The notes under the pieces: generated by a model
Seen by the model: only the letters and a program-made list of their open reading frames with translations
What the model was told of the DNA's origin: nothing
Database searches by the model: none
Assembly: GCF_938018035.1 (NCBI RefSeq)
Contig: NZ_CALIJF010000268.1
Span: 1 to 8,475, forward strand
DNA from: an uncultured Campylobacter sp.
Lineage (GTDB): Bacteria > Campylobacterota > Campylobacteria > Campylobacterales > Campylobacteraceae
Direction: 5' to 3'
Length of the DNA: 8,475 nt
Part shown: piece after piece, positions 6,077 through 8,475 of the stretch
How the letters are laid out: every line of letters begins with the position of its first letter
Numbering within the stretch: the first letter of the stretch is position 1
Position numbers and translations under genes: made by a program

Positions 6077-6289
6077 TTACTCTTCTTGGCTTGCTTCCGT
6101 TGCGCTCGCGCCTGCTAAATCGTTCTTCTCTTGCACTAGCTTTTCTAGCTTCTGCCTCTCTTTTGCGGCGCTTGCTTCAGCCTTTTCGGTAATTTTTAGC
6201 TGATTTGCTATGCGTTTTAGTAGTCTATCGTTTGCTTTTTTATTTTGTAGCTCAGTCTTAACTTGGCTTTTGATTTGCTCGTATTGCAT
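6077..6289 (-). CDS. Small coiled-coil protein between virB10 and virB11 (70 aa)
   Basis: I do not recognise a family. The protein is Lys/Glu/Gln/Ala-rich and predicted almost entirely helical. Residues 1-55 (from EQIKSQVKTELQNKK to KERQKLEKLVQEK) have the spacing of an amphipathic or coiled-coil helix, followed by an Ala/Ser/Glu tail. It has no signal peptide, membrane segment or cysteine, so it is probably cytoplasmic. The start is supported by AAAGGGGA (6303-6296), six bases before the ATG and overlapping the virB10 stop codon. One base separates its stop from virB11. Its place in the tight operon suggests a T4SS accessory role, perhaps with VirB11, but nothing in the sequence shows this directly. 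Confidence 0.75.
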   Translation of the reverse strand: MQYEQIKSQVKTELQNKKANDRLLKRIANQLKITEKAEASAAKERQKLEKLVQEKNDLAGASATEASQEE

Positions 6290-6301
6290 CGGTTTTCCCC
6301 T

Positions 6302-7495
<1,194 letters not shown>

Positions 7496-7496
7496 T

Positions 7497-8475
7497 CTAA
7501 AATCCCCTTGCTTTCTTTACGGATTCATTATATTTTTCTTGATTTTTTGTTATTGTTTTGCTATGTTCTTTTTGCCTTTGTTTTATGGCTTCTTCATCGG
7601 TGTTTAAATTCTTTCTTATCTCTTTTCTTAGTTTTTCAGCCTGCGTTTCTTTACGATCTACGCATACGTAGCTATCACCGCTTTTAATCGTAAATTTCGG
7701 ATTTATAGTCTCCGCGATTATGTAATCGCCTATTACCCTCGTTTCTACCGGACTATCTTGCTTATCGATGACTGCGTAAATGGTAGGAATTTGCGGCATT
7801 TCGTCTTTTGAATACTTAAAATACGTAAATTTCTTATCGCTAAAAATTTCAGCCGATAGTAGCCACTCGTTTTCTTTTTCGGCTTTTTGCGTATATCCGC
7901 TGTAAATATCGCTTTTTTTAACTTTCAGCTCGGCTATTCCGTCTTTTATGGTTAGATACTCTTTGTTGTCGGTTTCAAGTTTAGCCAGCTTGGCTTTTTG
8001 TGTTTCGCCGTCTTGTATGCGAACTATGAAGCTTGGATCGCTTGAATTTTTATAATCCGTTGAAAAAATATAAAAGGTGTGGATTTTTCCGTCGCTCGTA
8101 AAAATCGTTAGGCTCGTATCGATGCCGATTAACTGCGGAATTATCGCAATGGCGTTAGGCTGGCTCGGGATTTGCTCTATTTTAAAGCCGGTTTGGTCGC
8201 CTAGCACGAAATTGTCTATCTCGCTATCAAATATCAGCGTCGTAGCCATTGCGTGGCGCGTGCGAATTTTGATGGTTTTATCCGGCTGATATTTGACTAC
8301 TTGCGTATTTTCGTATCCACTGTATTTCTTTGAGTGAAATTTTTGCTGCAATGCCTTTAAATCTTGATTGCGGATGGCGTTTTTCATAAGCTCCAGCTCG
8401 TCTTTGCCTATCTGCCTATCCGAACCATCGGGACTTTCCCATGCGAAGATTTCACGGCTGATGGATGCCGAGACG
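7497..8475 (-). CDS. virB9: VirB9/TrbG/CagX-family T4SS core protein, 5' end outside window
   Basis: A periplasmic/outer-membrane core-complex protein that partners VirB10. The frame stays open from the ATG at 8387 to the right edge (29 further codons, including ISREIFAWESPDGSDRQIG). The ATG at 8387 is therefore probably internal, and the true start with its signal peptide lies beyond the window. Among the 325 visible residues, the N-terminal domain is seen in IKIRTRHAMATTLIFDSEID, FVLGDQTGF and IAIIPQLIGIDTSLTIFTSD. The C-terminal VirB9 domain (about visible residues 202-274) is seen in WLLSAEIFSDKKFTYFKYSK, PTIYAVIDKQDSPVETRVIG and FTIKSGDSYVCVDR. After this comes an unusual charged, helical tail of about 48 residues (7500-7643). 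Its stop is one base from the virB10 start and contributes part of that gene's leader. Identity is secure; the 5' part is missing. Confidence 0.9.
   Translation of the reverse strand, partial: VSASISREIFAWESPDGSDRQIGKDELELMKNAIRNQDLKALQQKFHSKKYSGYENTQVVKYQPDKTIKIRTRHAMATTLIFDSEIDNFVLGDQTGFKIEQIPSQPNAIAIIPQLIGIDTSLTIFTSDGKIHTFYIFSTDYKNSSDPSFIVRIQDGETQKAKLAKLETDNKEYLTIKDGIAELKVKKSDIYSGYTQKAEKENEWLLSAEIFSDKKFTYFKYSKDEMPQIPTIYAVIDKQDSPVETRVIGDYIIAETINPKFTIKSGDSYVCVDRKETQAEKLRKEIRKNLNTDEEAIKQRQKEHSKTITKNQEKYNESVKKARGF

Noticed and set aside
8385..8387. ATG at 8387 as the virB9 start
   Set aside because: The frame continues upstream to the edge with sensible sequence, and a signal peptide expected for VirB9 is not found after this ATG.

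Overview
The window joins two stretches of very different character. Positions 1 to about 1470 are AT-rich (roughly a quarter to a third G+C by eye), read on the + strand, and encode surface-polysaccharide proteins: the C-terminal part of a family 4-type glycosyltransferase, then an O-antigen/capsule polymerase (Wzy-like) gene that is frameshifted and lacks its 3' end. AGA/AGG/ATA-rich codons and a strong AAGGAG ribosome site fit a low-G+C Firmicute or Fusobacterium-like source.

From about 1475 to the right edge the sequence is about 40-45% G+C with AT-only intergenic DNA. Every gene there lies on the - strand and belongs to a VirB/VirD4-type conjugative type IV secretion system (T4SS). The protein set, base composition and AAATTT-rich spacers suggest a Campylobacter-type epsilonproteobacterial plasmid or integrative element; this is inference, since no rRNA or housekeeping gene is present. 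Read in transcription order (right to left) the operon is virB9 (open at the right edge), virB10, a 70-residue coiled-coil protein, virB11, a MobC-like relaxosome protein, and virD4. Spacings are 1-12 bases or overlaps, so these are probably co-transcribed and partly coupled in translation. VirB9 and VirB10 build the outer-membrane core, VirB11 powers assembly, VirD4 delivers the relaxosome, and the MobC-like protein belongs to that relaxosome. No relaxase, origin of transfer or integrase is visible.

After virD4 comes a 190-base AT-rich spacer, then a separate two-gene cassette: a very acidic 64-residue protein and a 283-residue protein resembling the N-terminal ssDNA-binding domain of ArdC/TraC antirestriction proteins. 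This cassette has its own structured leader, a hairpin between its genes, and a GNRA-loop hairpin at its end. Twelve bases overlapping the first gene's ribosome site are perfectly complementary to its 3' untranslated region.

The most notable points are the abrupt junction at about 1440-1475 (transfer, insertion or assembly chimera), the unusual RNA structure around the small acidic gene and ArdC-like gene, and several departures from textbook T4SS parts (VirB10 N-terminus, VirB11 Walker B region, VirB9 tail, the 70-residue protein). There is no tRNA, rRNA, CRISPR array or transposase.
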